Of a stretch of 64,000 bases of DNA, positions 26,696-35,083 are shown in pieces. The stretch covers positions 119,541 to 183,540 of the forward strand of contig CALHYE010000007.1 of assembly GCA_938040735.1 (NCBI GenBank). The letters run 5' to 3'. Under the pieces are notes generated by a model. The model was not told where the DNA came from and did no database searches. It saw nothing but the letters and a program-made list of their open reading frames with translations. The translations under genes were made by a program, and so were the position numbers. Source of the stretch: an uncultured Bellilinea sp. GTDB taxonomy: Bacteria; Chloroflexota; Anaerolineae; Anaerolineales; Anaerolineaceae. The first letter of the stretch is position 1. Each line of letters opens with the position of its first letter.

Positions 26696-26712
26696 AATGC
26701 TCCTCATGAACT

Positions 26713-27840
26713 TCAGAAGTCTAAGGTCTGGCTATGGGCAGCCACACTTTCGACCAGCCCAATTCCCAGCACCAACGAAATCAAAGAGCTGCCGCCATAA
26801 CTAATAAATGGCAAGGTCAAGCCCGTAACCGGCAATACATTTAAGTTGACTCCTATGTTGACCGCCATTTGAAAGAAAATCAAAATGGCAATGCCGTAGG
26901 CAATTAAACTGCCAAAAACATCATTCGCCTTCTGCGCCACCCGCAAACAACGGATGACCACGAAAACCAGCAGGCCAATAACGATAGTAGTCCCTATAAA
27001 TCCAAATTCTTCAGCCATTGCCGAAAAGATAAAGTCCGTGTGGCGCACCTTAAGAAAGCGCAATTGCACCTGTGTGCCGGCCCCGTACCCCTTACCGAAT
27101 AATCCTCCATTTCCAATCGTGATGAGGGCTTGTTCAATATTGTAGGTTTCGCCATGACGGGCATTTGGATCCGGGAAGAGGAAATTAACAATGCGATTAA
27201 CCTGATAAGGTTCAATGAAAGGCACATCAACCCCCGCCGCCAGTAAACCGACCAGCAAAGCGAATATCGCAACGCCGAGGATTCCAAAAATAATGATATA
27301 GCGGGTCGGTAATCCGCTGATCCACATCAAAACAAACCAGATGACAATGACCACAATGGAGGTGCTTAGGTTTGGTTGCAACAGAATCCATACCACCATT
27401 CCAAAAGTCATCAAAGCGCTTTTCCCAATCCAGATCAAGTTTTTAGGCTGATCGGCTGTGCGGGAAAAATAATCCGCCAGCACAATGATCATGATGATTT
27501 TGGCCAGTTCGGATGGCTGAATATTGATAACTCCCGCCCGAAACCAACGGGTAGACCCAAAGGCGGCTTCACCGATGATGTTAATCCCAATCAACATCAC
27601 CACCCCAAAAACATACATGAGGCGGGAAAGGGAAGACCAGGTTCGGTAATTAATCGAAGCGGTAATGATGATAATTCCCATTCCCAAAGCCACATAAATC
27701 GTCTGGCTTTGTACCGAACCGGCCAGTTCATTGTTACCGGCAATGGCCGAGCGGATCATCACAATCCCGAATACACACAGGATTAATACCGCCCCAAATA
27801 ACCAGTAATCAAAATGCCGCCAAACTTCCCGTCTTAACAT
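26713..27840 (-). CDS. rodA: Rod-shape peptidoglycan glycosyltransferase RodA (SEDS family)
   Basis: This 375-residue integral membrane protein has about ten helices and the SEDS signatures, including the QPNLSTSIVV segment with its key Asn/Leu region, the GKGYGAGTQVQLRFLKVRHTD loop that carries the family's conserved residues, and GLTLPFISYGGSSL near the C terminus. RodA polymerises glycan strands together with PBP2 during elongation. It is RodA rather than FtsW by context: PBP2, MreBCD and MinCDE lie directly upstream in the same run. Confidence 0.93.
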   Translation of the reverse strand: MLRREVWRHFDYWLFGAVLILCVFGIVMIRSAIAGNNELAGSVQSQTIYVALGMGIIIITASINYRTWSSLSRLMYVFGVVMLIGINIIGEAAFGSTRWFRAGVINIQPSELAKIIMIIVLADYFSRTADQPKNLIWIGKSALMTFGMVVWILLQPNLSTSIVVIVIWFVLMWISGLPTRYIIIFGILGVAIFALLVGLLAAGVDVPFIEPYQVNRIVNFLFPDPNARHGETYNIEQALITIGNGGLFGKGYGAGTQVQLRFLKVRHTDFIFSAMAEEFGFIGTTIVIGLLVFVVIRCLRVAQKANDVFGSLIAYGIAILIFFQMAVNIGVNLNVLPVTGLTLPFISYGGSSLISLVLGIGLVESVAAHSQTLDF

Positions 27841-27854
27841 TTGCTTTCTTTAAA

Positions 27855-28121
27855 CTATCTCCGCCGGGCATTGACAGGCTTAAGTGGAATATCCGCAATT
27901 AAGCGTTGTTCACGCCCATCTTGCGCCATATCAATTTTCACGGCCGAAGGATCAATGGCTACATGCCGTGAGATTACTTCCAGCAATTCGTTTTTCATCA
28001 TCTCTAATTGATGGGGGGTTAAATCCGTCCGGTCGTGAATCAAAACCAATTTTAGTCGTTCCTTGGCTTGTTCAGCGCTTTTGTCTTTCTTACCCAGCAG
28101 TTGCTCCAGCCAGCCAGCCAT
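27855..28121 (-). CDS. minE: Cell division topological specificity factor MinE
   Basis: This 88-residue protein has an N-terminal amphipathic membrane-binding segment (WLEQLLGKKDKS), then the anti-MinCD region (AKERLKLVLIHDRTDLTP), then a C-terminal dimerisation part (LLEVISRHVAID). MinE drives MinD ATP hydrolysis and so restricts MinCD to the poles. The length is typical. It is 2 bases downstream of minD. Confidence 0.93.
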   Translation of the reverse strand: MAGWLEQLLGKKDKSAEQAKERLKLVLIHDRTDLTPHQLEMMKNELLEVISRHVAIDPSAVKIDMAQDGREQRLIADIPLKPVNARRR

Positions 28122-28123
28122 AA

Positions 28124-28927
28124 TTATGCCCCTCCTGAACGGAACACTTTGCTTAAGCGGGCAAAAAATCCATCCTTTTCATCGAGGCTGAGGAAGGGTA
28201 CTTGCTCACCATTCAGGCGTCGGGCAATATTCTGAAATGCCAGACCGGCCTTGCTTTTTCCGTCTAGCGCAACCGGCTGCCCGCGATTGGTAGAAACAAC
28301 TACGGCTTCATCTTCTGGCACAATCCCGATCAGTTCAACTGCCAGCAATTCTAGCACATCATCAGCGTTGAGCATGTCTCCACGTTTGACCAGATTCATA
28401 TTGACCCGATTCAGAATCAGACGGGCAGGGCCTTTTTCTTCCGCCTCAATCAAGCCGATGATCCGATCGGCATCCCGCACGGCTGAAACTTCAGGGTTGG
28501 TGACCACCAACACCATATCCGCAGGGGCCAGCGCGTTGCGAAAACCGCGTTCAATACCGGCGGGTGAGTCAATCAATATCCAATCCACCTCATTTCGCAG
28601 TTCATCACACAAACGCACCATGTCGCTTGGCGAAACAGCGTTCTTGTCTCGGGTTTGGGCGGCTGGAATTAAGTACAGTTCTGGCAGGCGTTTATCACGA
28701 ATCATGGCCTGCCGCAAACGGCAGCGGTTCTCGACTACATCCACCAGGTCGTACACAATTCGGTTTTCAAGTCCGAGGACAACGTCCAAATTGCGTAATC
28801 CGATATCTGCGTCAATGCAAACCACCTTATAGGATAGCGCTGCCAGAGCAACGGCAATGTTTGCCGTGGTAGTTGTTTTTCCAACGCCACCTTTCCCTGA
28901 TGTTACTGTAAGTACTTTGGCTGCCAT
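28124..28927 (-). CDS. minD: Septum site-determining ATPase MinD
   Basis: This 267-residue deviant Walker A ATPase has TSGKGGVGKTTTTANIAVAL at the N terminus, the switch DSPAGIERGF, and a C-terminal amphipathic membrane-targeting helix ending KDGFFARLSKVFRS. It recruits MinC to the membrane. The ATG at 28927 is chosen because GGGAGGAG lies just upstream; an in-frame ATG ten codons earlier would overlap minC. It lies between minC and minE with very short spacing. Confidence 0.95.
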   Translation of the reverse strand: MAAKVLTVTSGKGGVGKTTTTANIAVALAALSYKVVCIDADIGLRNLDVVLGLENRIVYDLVDVVENRCRLRQAMIRDKRLPELYLIPAAQTRDKNAVSPSDMVRLCDELRNEVDWILIDSPAGIERGFRNALAPADMVLVVTNPEVSAVRDADRIIGLIEAEEKGPARLILNRVNMNLVKRGDMLNADDVLELLAVELIGIVPEDEAVVVSTNRGQPVALDGKSKAGLAFQNIARRLNGEQVPFLSLDEKDGFFARLSKVFRSGGA

Positions 28928-28935
28928 TCTCCTCC

Positions 28936-29670
28936 CTATTTCACTTTCGTATTCCAAATTTCTGTAATAATTTCATTTTTGATAATCCGGGCGATTTCAG
29001 CGCCTTTATTTTTCTTTTTGGTTGGCGGCGCATAAAACAAATTGGCTATGCGAAGTTGAGTTGGGCTCATCTCCAATGCACACACCACACAGTGTTCGTT
29101 TCCTTGTGCGCCGGCATGCACCGTGCCGCGCAGCCTTCCCCAAACAACTACATTTCCATCCGCAATGATTTCCGCACCGGGATTGACATCGCCAATCACC
29201 ACCACATGCCCGTGGGTAGAAACCCGAAATCCCGATCGTAACGTTCGTTGAATCAAAATGGCATCTTCGCCGGGTAATTGGGTGTCCAGTGGACGAACGG
29301 CACGTTCTGGTTTTGGAGTGGACAAACGGGTGGCTAACCCCAAAACCTGTGCGGTCTGTTCGGTCACCGGCGAATGGCTGATCACCGCCCACAGGGAAAT
29401 TTCACGGTCAGAGAGACGGTCGCGTAATGCTCCCATCTGGGCAGCATGAAGAATCCGGTTACCCACATCCACCGCCATACGAGCGCCGCGGAAGAAAGCC
29501 CCTTTTTCCTCGATTTGTTTCAACAAACGTTCCTGCAATAGTTCCCATTCACCTTCGCCAAGGGTTACCAGCAAACCCTCGCGAATACCTTTTATGGTGA
29601 TGGCGGTATCCCTCTCATTACCGGTTTTGTAGTCGGGTCTTTCTTCGTGATTCGTTGTTTTCGTTATCAT
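28936..29670 (-). CDS. minC: Septum site-determining protein MinC
   Basis: This 244-residue FtsZ-polymerisation inhibitor has an N-terminal FtsZ-binding domain (about 20-120) and a C-terminal beta-helix domain (about 135-230) with RSGFRVSTHGHVVVIGDVNPG and the repeats GNVVVWGRLRGTVHAG. No Shine-Dalgarno is visible before the ATG. An extended -10 element stands only 8 bases upstream, so the gene may be read from a leaderless mRNA as well as from read-through of mrdA. Confidence 0.93.
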   Translation of the reverse strand: MITKTTNHEERPDYKTGNERDTAITIKGIREGLLVTLGEGEWELLQERLLKQIEEKGAFFRGARMAVDVGNRILHAAQMGALRDRLSDREISLWAVISHSPVTEQTAQVLGLATRLSTPKPERAVRPLDTQLPGEDAILIQRTLRSGFRVSTHGHVVVIGDVNPGAEIIADGNVVVWGRLRGTVHAGAQGNEHCVVCALEMSPTQLRIANLFYAPPTKKKNKGAEIARIIKNEIITEIWNTKVK

Positions 29671-29678
29671 AACTATCC

Positions 29679-29687
29679 ATTATAGCA
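29679..29687 (-). promoter_or_regulatory. Extended -10 promoter for minCDE, possibly leaderless
   Basis: Minus-strand TGCTATAAT ends 8 bases before the minC ATG, and no ribosome-binding site lies between. This arrangement is like that before ftsY. Confidence 0.45.
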
Positions 29688-29735
29688 AAGGCTGGTCAGT
29701 CGTGTTCCCAAAACAAGTGCTGGCTTTGATTCGTT

Positions 29736-31820
29736 TCAATCGCCTTCATCAATCTTTTTCAGTTCAAAATAGGCTTCCATCGTTCGCCGGACTACCGGCG
29801 CCGCCAGCACAGCGCCTTCTCCCCCGTTATACACAAACGCCACCACCGCAATTTCTGGATTGTTGTACGGCGCAAAACCCACATACCAGGCATGAGACGG
29901 CCAATTACCCCGCCGACACAATCCTTTCTCGCGAGCTACATTGTCACAATACTCGGCTGTTCCGGTCTTTCCAGCGGATTCAAAGGTTGCTCCAGCGAAA
30001 ATCAAAGCCGCCGTGCCATCAACGGTCGTATAACGCATCCCTTTGCGCACCTCTTCTAACACCCACGGCTGCACCGTCTTCTTTTCTCCGGTTTGGAAGA
30101 AGTTTTCATCATAGATGTTAATAACCGGGTCTTTGGTGATATCCCAAATCACTTGAGGGACAAACGGACGAATGACCTCTCCCTCGCTGTTGGTAATTTC
30201 GTGGATCAAGGTGGGTTTCATCATCCGGCCGTTATTGGCGATTGTCGCTGCAGAAACCAGGACTTGCAGGGGTGTTGCCAGGTCATACCCCTCACCTACC
30301 GCCGCCAGATAAGTATCCCCGGTTGCCCAGTTCTCGCCTACCGTTCGCCGTTTCCAGGTCGGGTCAGGCACCAATCCATCTGCCTCGCCGGGCAGTTCAA
30401 TGCCAAAAGTTCGGCCGTATCCTAACGCCTGGGCGTACTCTTTCAGACGCCAAACCCCCAAGCCGCCGTTCGGCACTTCATCTTGATAACCGCCGCCCAG
30501 TTTGTAGAAATATACATTACAGGATACCCCCACCCCCTTGACAAAATTAACATCCCCGTGACCTTCGCCAGTGGTTTTATAGGTGTAACAGACATATTCT
30601 TCAAAACGCGGCCGTGGGTCGTTGGGAGCAAACCGCTGTTCCAACTTAATTACACCGGGGTCGAAGATCTCTTGTTCCGGAGTAACCACCCCTTCGTTGA
30701 GCGCCCCAATGGCGGTTGATAATTTATACACCGAGCCGGGTGAATGTTCTGCCGAGATGGCATGGTTAAAAAGCGGTCGAGCAGGGTCGCGGGTCAGCTG
30801 TTCATAGTAATAGGCAGGAATAAAGCGCGCCATACGATTGTTTTCAAAAGTCGGGTGGGAAACCAGCGCTAATATCTCGCCCGTGCGGACATCTATAACA
30901 ATCACTACCCCTTGGGTATATCGGTCGGGATCTCCAACGCGGATATTGTAAAATTGCATGTTATTCAACAACGCCGCGCGTGCAGCTGCTTGCAAACGAA
31001 CATCAATGGTCAGATGAATATTATTTCCCGGCACTGGTTCAAGCGGAGGCTCGACATCGCGAATAATTTTGCCGGCATTATCCACTTCTACTACTCGTCG
31101 CCCGTTTTTACCCATCAAAAGATCATTCAGGCTGTTTTCCACACCGGCGTAACCGACTTTATCGCGGTTGGCGACAAAACCAAGGCTTTCCCAGTAATCC
31201 TGCTCAATTGCCGGAATGGGCCCCAAAAAGCCGACAATCGTCGAAGTCAGCACGCCGGTAGGATAATCTCGTATTGGTTCGATCTCAATTTCCACGCCCG
31301 GTAAATCGGCGCTCTTTTCACGTATGACCATCGCAGTGGTCTCATCAATGTTACATTTGACTCGAACCGGACTATACGGCGCTAACGAGTCGCCAATAAA
31401 CACAATTTGGGCAATTCCCAGGTCATTGAAACAGGGAGTAAAATTGCGCACCGTTTCTTGATTAATCTCGCCGTTATTGACTGGCACACCGATCAAGGCA
31501 GACAAACGGCGGTAAATTTCCTGAACAGCGCCTTCATCCGCCGGCAGATTGGCAGGCGTGATAACCACATTGTACGAAGCTACATTCCGCGCTAAAACAG
31601 TGCCATTACGGTCAAAAATCAGCCCGCGTTGAGTAGGCAAACGGACAATGTTGGTGCGGTTATCCTCTGCGCGAATCAGGTAGGCTTCGCTTTGCAGAAT
31701 TTGAATGGTGAACAATCGAAACAAATAAAATCCAACCACTCCACCAATCACAAGGTAAGTGGTGATTAGCCGCCAACCACTGAGCAATTGAGGGGCTGGA
31801 GAAGAAGAATTCTCGTTCAT
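29736..31820 (-). CDS. mrdA: Penicillin-binding protein 2 (elongasome transpeptidase)
   Basis: This 694-residue class B PBP cross-links peptidoglycan in the elongasome. It has a short cytoplasmic tail, one membrane anchor (about 17-40), a pedestal domain, and a transpeptidase domain from about 290. The active-site SxxK is SVYK in EHSPGSVYKLS, SxN is SCN in GVSCNVYFY, and KTG is in SAGKTGTAEYC. The Asp-Glu-rich C-terminal tail is short. It sits between mreD and minC, as expected for MrdA, and pairs functionally with rodA of the same cluster. Confidence 0.94.
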   Translation of the reverse strand: MNENSSSPAPQLLSGWRLITTYLVIGGVVGFYLFRLFTIQILQSEAYLIRAEDNRTNIVRLPTQRGLIFDRNGTVLARNVASYNVVITPANLPADEGAVQEIYRRLSALIGVPVNNGEINQETVRNFTPCFNDLGIAQIVFIGDSLAPYSPVRVKCNIDETTAMVIREKSADLPGVEIEIEPIRDYPTGVLTSTIVGFLGPIPAIEQDYWESLGFVANRDKVGYAGVENSLNDLLMGKNGRRVVEVDNAGKIIRDVEPPLEPVPGNNIHLTIDVRLQAAARAALLNNMQFYNIRVGDPDRYTQGVVIVIDVRTGEILALVSHPTFENNRMARFIPAYYYEQLTRDPARPLFNHAISAEHSPGSVYKLSTAIGALNEGVVTPEQEIFDPGVIKLEQRFAPNDPRPRFEEYVCYTYKTTGEGHGDVNFVKGVGVSCNVYFYKLGGGYQDEVPNGGLGVWRLKEYAQALGYGRTFGIELPGEADGLVPDPTWKRRTVGENWATGDTYLAAVGEGYDLATPLQVLVSAATIANNGRMMKPTLIHEITNSEGEVIRPFVPQVIWDITKDPVINIYDENFFQTGEKKTVQPWVLEEVRKGMRYTTVDGTAALIFAGATFESAGKTGTAEYCDNVAREKGLCRRGNWPSHAWYVGFAPYNNPEIAVVAFVYNGGEGAVLAAPVVRRTMEAYFELKKIDEGD

Positions 31821-31828
31821 GTTGGGAA

Positions 31829-32332
31829 TTAAATCACCTCAACCGGATAAACCCAATGAGCCAGATCATTGACAATTACAAAAATGGGCAAAGCAAAGAT
31901 TAAATTCAATAGCGTACTCGGCAATGTTACCAGAGAGATGCTCTCCTGAATAGGGAGCGCTGTTCCATTAAAAAACAACACCACAAATGTAATCCCATGA
32001 TAAAGGACCGTGCCAATAAATGTCATCAACAGCATAGCCAGGATGGGAGTTTGCCAGACCTGGCGTTGTAAAAGCCTTCCAATTGCAGTTGCAATCAAAT
32101 AGGCAAACAACGGGGCGAAAAAGGGTGTTGCAGAAACCAGCGAAACCATGATTCCGGCGATTAAGCTCCATTGCCAGGCATGTTTGACTCGCTCATGAAG
32201 CGCCCAGCCGATCACAAATAACATCAGCAGGTCTGCTGTGCCCTGAAGCAGCGGCAACCGACTGACAATTGCCAGTTGCAGCATCAGTAGAATGGTAAAA
32301 ATGGGAATACCTAAGAGAGAAACCAACATCAC
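31829..32332 (-). CDS. mreD: Rod shape-determining membrane protein MreD
   Basis: This 167-residue protein has five or six hydrophobic helices and little else, as is usual for MreD. Identification rests on topology, length and position between mreC and mrdA. The start is GTG at 32332 or the next codon ATG at 32329. It follows mreC by 4 bases. MreD links MreC and the RodA-PBP2 enzymes in the membrane. Confidence 0.85.
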   Translation of the reverse strand: MMLVSLLGIPIFTILLMLQLAIVSRLPLLQGTADLLMLFVIGWALHERVKHAWQWSLIAGIMVSLVSATPFFAPLFAYLIATAIGRLLQRQVWQTPILAMLLMTFIGTVLYHGITFVVLFFNGTALPIQESISLVTLPSTLLNLIFALPIFVIVNDLAHWVYPVEVI

Positions 32333-32336
32333 AGGG

Positions 32337-33185
32337 TTATGGTGTGTTCGCAGGTATCAGAGGCGAAAAATCTACCGGCCTAAAATTCGTAATCACCAGT
32401 ACCGCTTGGAGGGTAGAAAAATCAACCACAGGTTGTATTGCAGCGGATTGAAACAACTCGTTGGATTGTTTGCGGACAGAGATCACCTGTCCAATCAACA
32501 AGTCGGATGGAAAAGTCCCTCCAAGACCGGAAGTCAGCACCAAATCACCGGGTTGAAGGGGAGCATCTTGCGAAACCATTTCAACCGTCAAATCGCCCGT
32601 CACCGAACCGACCAGCTGAGCTTCGCTCCGATGAGGTTCGATCCGCACATTCACCACTGAGGATGGATCGGTGATTAACCTGACTCTGGCAGCCGTGGCA
32701 GTGACTGCATCAATTTGCCCTACCAAACCCTGATTGGTGATTACCGGCATTCCACGGCGTAGTCCATCGTCGGAACCGCGGTCTATAAACACATATTTTA
32801 GAAAGGGGTTAGGGTCTTTACCGATGACTGCCGCCGCAACATACTGCCCGCCCTGCGGATTGGAACGGGCAAAATCCAACAAGGCATACAACACCTGCGC
32901 TTCCCGCAATTGCTGTTGCAACTCAATGATTTGGGCTTGCAGGCTGGTGACTTCTTGCTCCAGTTGTTGATTCCGTGCCCTTAGTGCGGCCACATCCCGC
33001 GGGACGGTCACAAATTCATAAACTGCCATGTAGCGGGTTGCCAGCCATTCCTGCACATTTACCAGCGGCGAAAGCACAGTTCCCAAAAGGGGGGTCATAA
33101 AACCGCTTAAAGCAAACAGCACAATCCCAACCCCCACCAATAAGAGCGTTGCGGTTTGCCAAAAACCAGAACCGGTTGTTTTCAT
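32337..33185 (-). CDS. mreC: Rod shape-determining protein MreC
   Basis: This protein of about 282 residues has one N-terminal membrane helix (about 8-35), a coiled coil (about 60-105, LRARNQQLEQEVTSLQAQ) and the MreC beta-domain with SDDGLRRGMPVITNQGLVGQ. It scaffolds the elongasome outside the membrane. ATG 33185 is used; an in-frame TTG eight codons upstream is possible. The gene lies 48 bases after mreB. Confidence 0.92.
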   Translation of the reverse strand: MKTTGSGFWQTATLLLVGVGIVLFALSGFMTPLLGTVLSPLVNVQEWLATRYMAVYEFVTVPRDVAALRARNQQLEQEVTSLQAQIIELQQQLREAQVLYALLDFARSNPQGGQYVAAAVIGKDPNPFLKYVFIDRGSDDGLRRGMPVITNQGLVGQIDAVTATAARVRLITDPSSVVNVRIEPHRSEAQLVGSVTGDLTVEMVSQDAPLQPGDLVLTSGLGGTFPSDLLIGQVISVRKQSNELFQSAAIQPVVDFSTLQAVLVITNFRPVDFSPLIPANTP

Positions 33186-33233
33186 GATATGCCCAGCATT
33201 TTTGAACAAAACAGCCCAAGAGGCAACGGTTGG

Positions 33234-34295
33234 TTATCGGCTGCCTGTTCGATCCAACCCAACCAGAAAATCGGCATATTTATCCAGATCCTCAAGGATC
33301 ATCCCTGCACCACGGGCGACACAGGTCATCGGGTCTTCCGCAACCCACACTCGCAGATGCAAATCATCGGATAATCGTTCAACCAGTCCTTGCAACTGCG
33401 CCCCGCCGCCCGCCAGACAGACTCCAGTTTCAATCAAATCCGCCACAATTTCCGGCGGCGCTTCGTCAATGGCGTCTTTGATAGTATCTACGATAACCTG
33501 AACCGAACCGGCAATGGCTTCTCGAATCTCGACCGAAGAAATTTCCAGTGTTTCGGGCAGCCCGCTGACTAAATTTCTGCCACGCACGCTCATCGTCTTT
33601 TCTTCCGGCAACGGGTAAGCCGAACCAATCTGCATTTTTACCAGCTCGGCCATTCGTTCCCCAATAAACAGGTTGTACTTATTTCGGATGTACTGGATAA
33701 TATCTTGATCCATTTCATCACCCGCAACCCGCAAAGACCGCGAAACGACAATCCCGCCCATCGAGATAATAGCGACTTCGGTTGTGCCACCGCCAATATC
33801 CACCACCATACTTCCCTGCACTTCGGCAACGGGCAACCCGGCACCCAAGGCAGCCGCCCGCGGTTCTTCAATCAGGTAGGTTTCCCGCGCTCCCGCAGAC
33901 ATGGCGGCGTCATAGACGGCACGTTTTTCCACTTCGGTTGCACCGGAAGGGATGCCCACCACAACCCGCGGGCGCGGCATCGGCACAACCGATTGTTGGT
34001 GGGCTTTTCCAATAAAATAACCCAGCATGGCCTGGGTAATTTCAAATTCCGAGATAACTCCATCCCGGAGCGGACGAACTGCAATCACATTAGCCGGCGT
34101 TCGCCCGACCATTTCTTTTGCCTGTAATCCGATCGCAAGCGGTCGGCGGGTTCGTTTTTCAATCGCCACCCAAGATGGTTCATTGATGACAATTCCCTTA
34201 CCCCGAACATTGACCAGCGTGTTAGCCGTGCCAAGGTCAATGCCAATATCCAGAGAAAACAATCCCATCAGCCAGTTGAAAGGATTGAAAGCCAA
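33234..34295 (-). CDS. mreB: Rod shape-determining actin homologue MreB
   Basis: This 353-residue actin-fold ATPase has phosphate-1 motif DIGIDLGTANTLV, the phosphate-2 segment VVDIGGGTTEVA and the adenosine motif CLAGGGAQLQGL. It organises the elongation machinery. The start is TTG at 34295, with AAGGAG at ideal distance; no ATG or GTG lies near. It is the first gene of the minus-strand shape cluster and has an extended -10 promoter about 57 bases upstream. Confidence 0.96.
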   Translation of the reverse strand: MAFNPFNWLMGLFSLDIGIDLGTANTLVNVRGKGIVINEPSWVAIEKRTRRPLAIGLQAKEMVGRTPANVIAVRPLRDGVISEFEITQAMLGYFIGKAHQQSVVPMPRPRVVVGIPSGATEVEKRAVYDAAMSAGARETYLIEEPRAAALGAGLPVAEVQGSMVVDIGGGTTEVAIISMGGIVVSRSLRVAGDEMDQDIIQYIRNKYNLFIGERMAELVKMQIGSAYPLPEEKTMSVRGRNLVSGLPETLEISSVEIREAIAGSVQVIVDTIKDAIDEAPPEIVADLIETGVCLAGGGAQLQGLVERLSDDLHLRVWVAEDPMTCVARGAGMILEDLDKYADFLVGLDRTGSR

Positions 34296-34351
34296 ATTAT
34301 GCTCCTTAATCCCTAATGGATCTCGTAATTTTGTTCACAGATCAATCAAAA

Positions 34352-34360
34352 ATTATACCA
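34352..34360 (-). promoter_or_regulatory. Extended -10 promoter of the mre-mrd-min cluster
   Basis: Minus-strand TGGTATAAT, identical to the 9-mers of tRNA-Leu and the small gene at 5.6 kb, lies 57 bases before the mreB TTG. No consensus -35 is seen. Confidence 0.55.
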
Positions 34361-34389
34361 TAGTGCTTCCAATGGCGCTGTCAATGCGC

Positions 34390-34418
34390 TTGACATTCTC
34401 CCCTCAACTGCATATAAT
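34390..34418 (+). promoter_or_regulatory. Perfect consensus sigma70 promoter of tRNA-Gly
   Basis: TTGACA (34390-34395), exactly 17 bp, then TATAAT (34413-34418) is the complete consensus. It ends 12 bases before the tRNA-Gly 5' end and diverges from the mreB promoter. Confidence 0.88.
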
Positions 34419-34430
34419 CCGAATGATTGT

Positions 34431-34502
34431 GCGGGTGTAGTTCAGTGGTAGAACGTTTGCTTCCCAAGCAAAATGTCGTGGGTTCGAGTCCCATCACCCG
34501 CT
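34431..34502 (+). tRNA. tRNA-Gly(CCC)
   Basis: The acceptor GCGGGTG pairs with CACCCGC, with discriminator T as usual for bacterial tRNA-Gly. The D arm is GTTCAGTGGTAGAAC. The anticodon stem TTTGC/GCAAA holds the loop TTCCCAA, giving anticodon CCC. The T arm contains GGTTCGAGTCC. CCA is not encoded. Confidence 0.96.
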
Positions 34503-34523
34503 CTGAATAATACCCCTTCTGAG

Positions 34524-34567
34524 ACCGACTGGCAAGTTCCTTGCACCAGTCGGTTTGTTTTATTTTT
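34524..34567 (+). terminator. Intrinsic terminator after tRNA-Gly
   Basis: A perfect 9-bp stem ACCGACTGG/CCAGTCGGT (34524-34532 with 34546-34554), a 13-base loop and the tract TTGTTTTATTTTT form a strong terminator. It isolates the signalling operon from the tRNA transcript. Confidence 0.88.
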
Positions 34568-34595
34568 CAATAACTTAACAATAATGCAAGGGATG

Positions 34596-34624
34596 GTGAG
34601 CCAGCCCAAAGAAAATACTATAAT
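34596..34624 (+). promoter_or_regulatory. Probable promoter of the GAF-sensor signalling operon
   Basis: A perfect TATAAT (34619-34624) lies 66 bases before the first start codon. The 17-bp-spaced -35 (GTGAGC) is poor, matching 3 of 6 bases, so an activator may be needed. It is the only good -10 between the tRNA-Gly terminator and the operon. Confidence 0.4.
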
Positions 34625-34690
34625 TTAACCGGGATTTTTCTAAATAATTTCCACACGCTTTGCTTCCTCGAGTAAGGAGTGCTACATCTC

Positions 34691-35083
34691 ATGACCGCGG
34701 AAAAGAGTATCCTCTACATCGAAGACAATTTTGATAATCGAATGCTGGTTCGTCGTTTGTTAGAACACGAGGGCTTTTTGGTAATGGAAGCCGAAAATGC
34801 TCATCAAGCCCTGGAGTTGCTTCAAAACCGCGTCCCTGATTTGATTCTGATGGACATCAATATGCCGGAAATTGACGGGTACACCCTTACCCGACAAATC
34901 AAAGCCGCACCCCAGACCGGCCACATACCCGTGATTGCCCTAACCGCAAACGTCATGCGCGGCGATAAGGAACGCACCCTGCGTGCCGGTTGTGATGGCT
35001 ACATCGAAAAGCCCATTGACATTGACAGCTTTATTGAACAGATCAATCAATTTCTGAACGAGAACCGAGTCAAGCCATTATGA
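34691..35083 (+). CDS. Stand-alone receiver (CheY/DivK-like) response regulator
   Basis: This 130-residue protein is a single REC domain with no output domain. The acidic pocket is Glu11-Asp12, the phospho-acceptor Asp55 is in LILMDINMPEIDGY, the switch Thr is in ALTANV and the Lys107 in EKPID. It is most like the DivK-type messengers that carry phosphate between hybrid kinases. ATG 34691 lies 11 bases after GGAG; the GTG at 34679 overlaps that site and is rejected. It is the first gene of the operon and overlaps the next by ATGA. The two receivers of the large kinase downstream are likely partners. Confidence 0.9.
   Translation: MTAEKSILYIEDNFDNRMLVRRLLEHEGFLVMEAENAHQALELLQNRVPDLILMDINMPEIDGYTLTRQIKAAPQTGHIPVIALTANVMRGDKERTLRAGCDGYIEKPIDIDSFIEQINQFLNENRVKPL

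Noticed and set aside
34431..34502. tRNA-Gly as an integration site for a genomic island that begins at 34.5 kb
   Set aside because: I found no integrase gene, no direct repeat of the tRNA 3' end further right and no clear base-composition break, so a mobile origin of the signalling island is unsupported.
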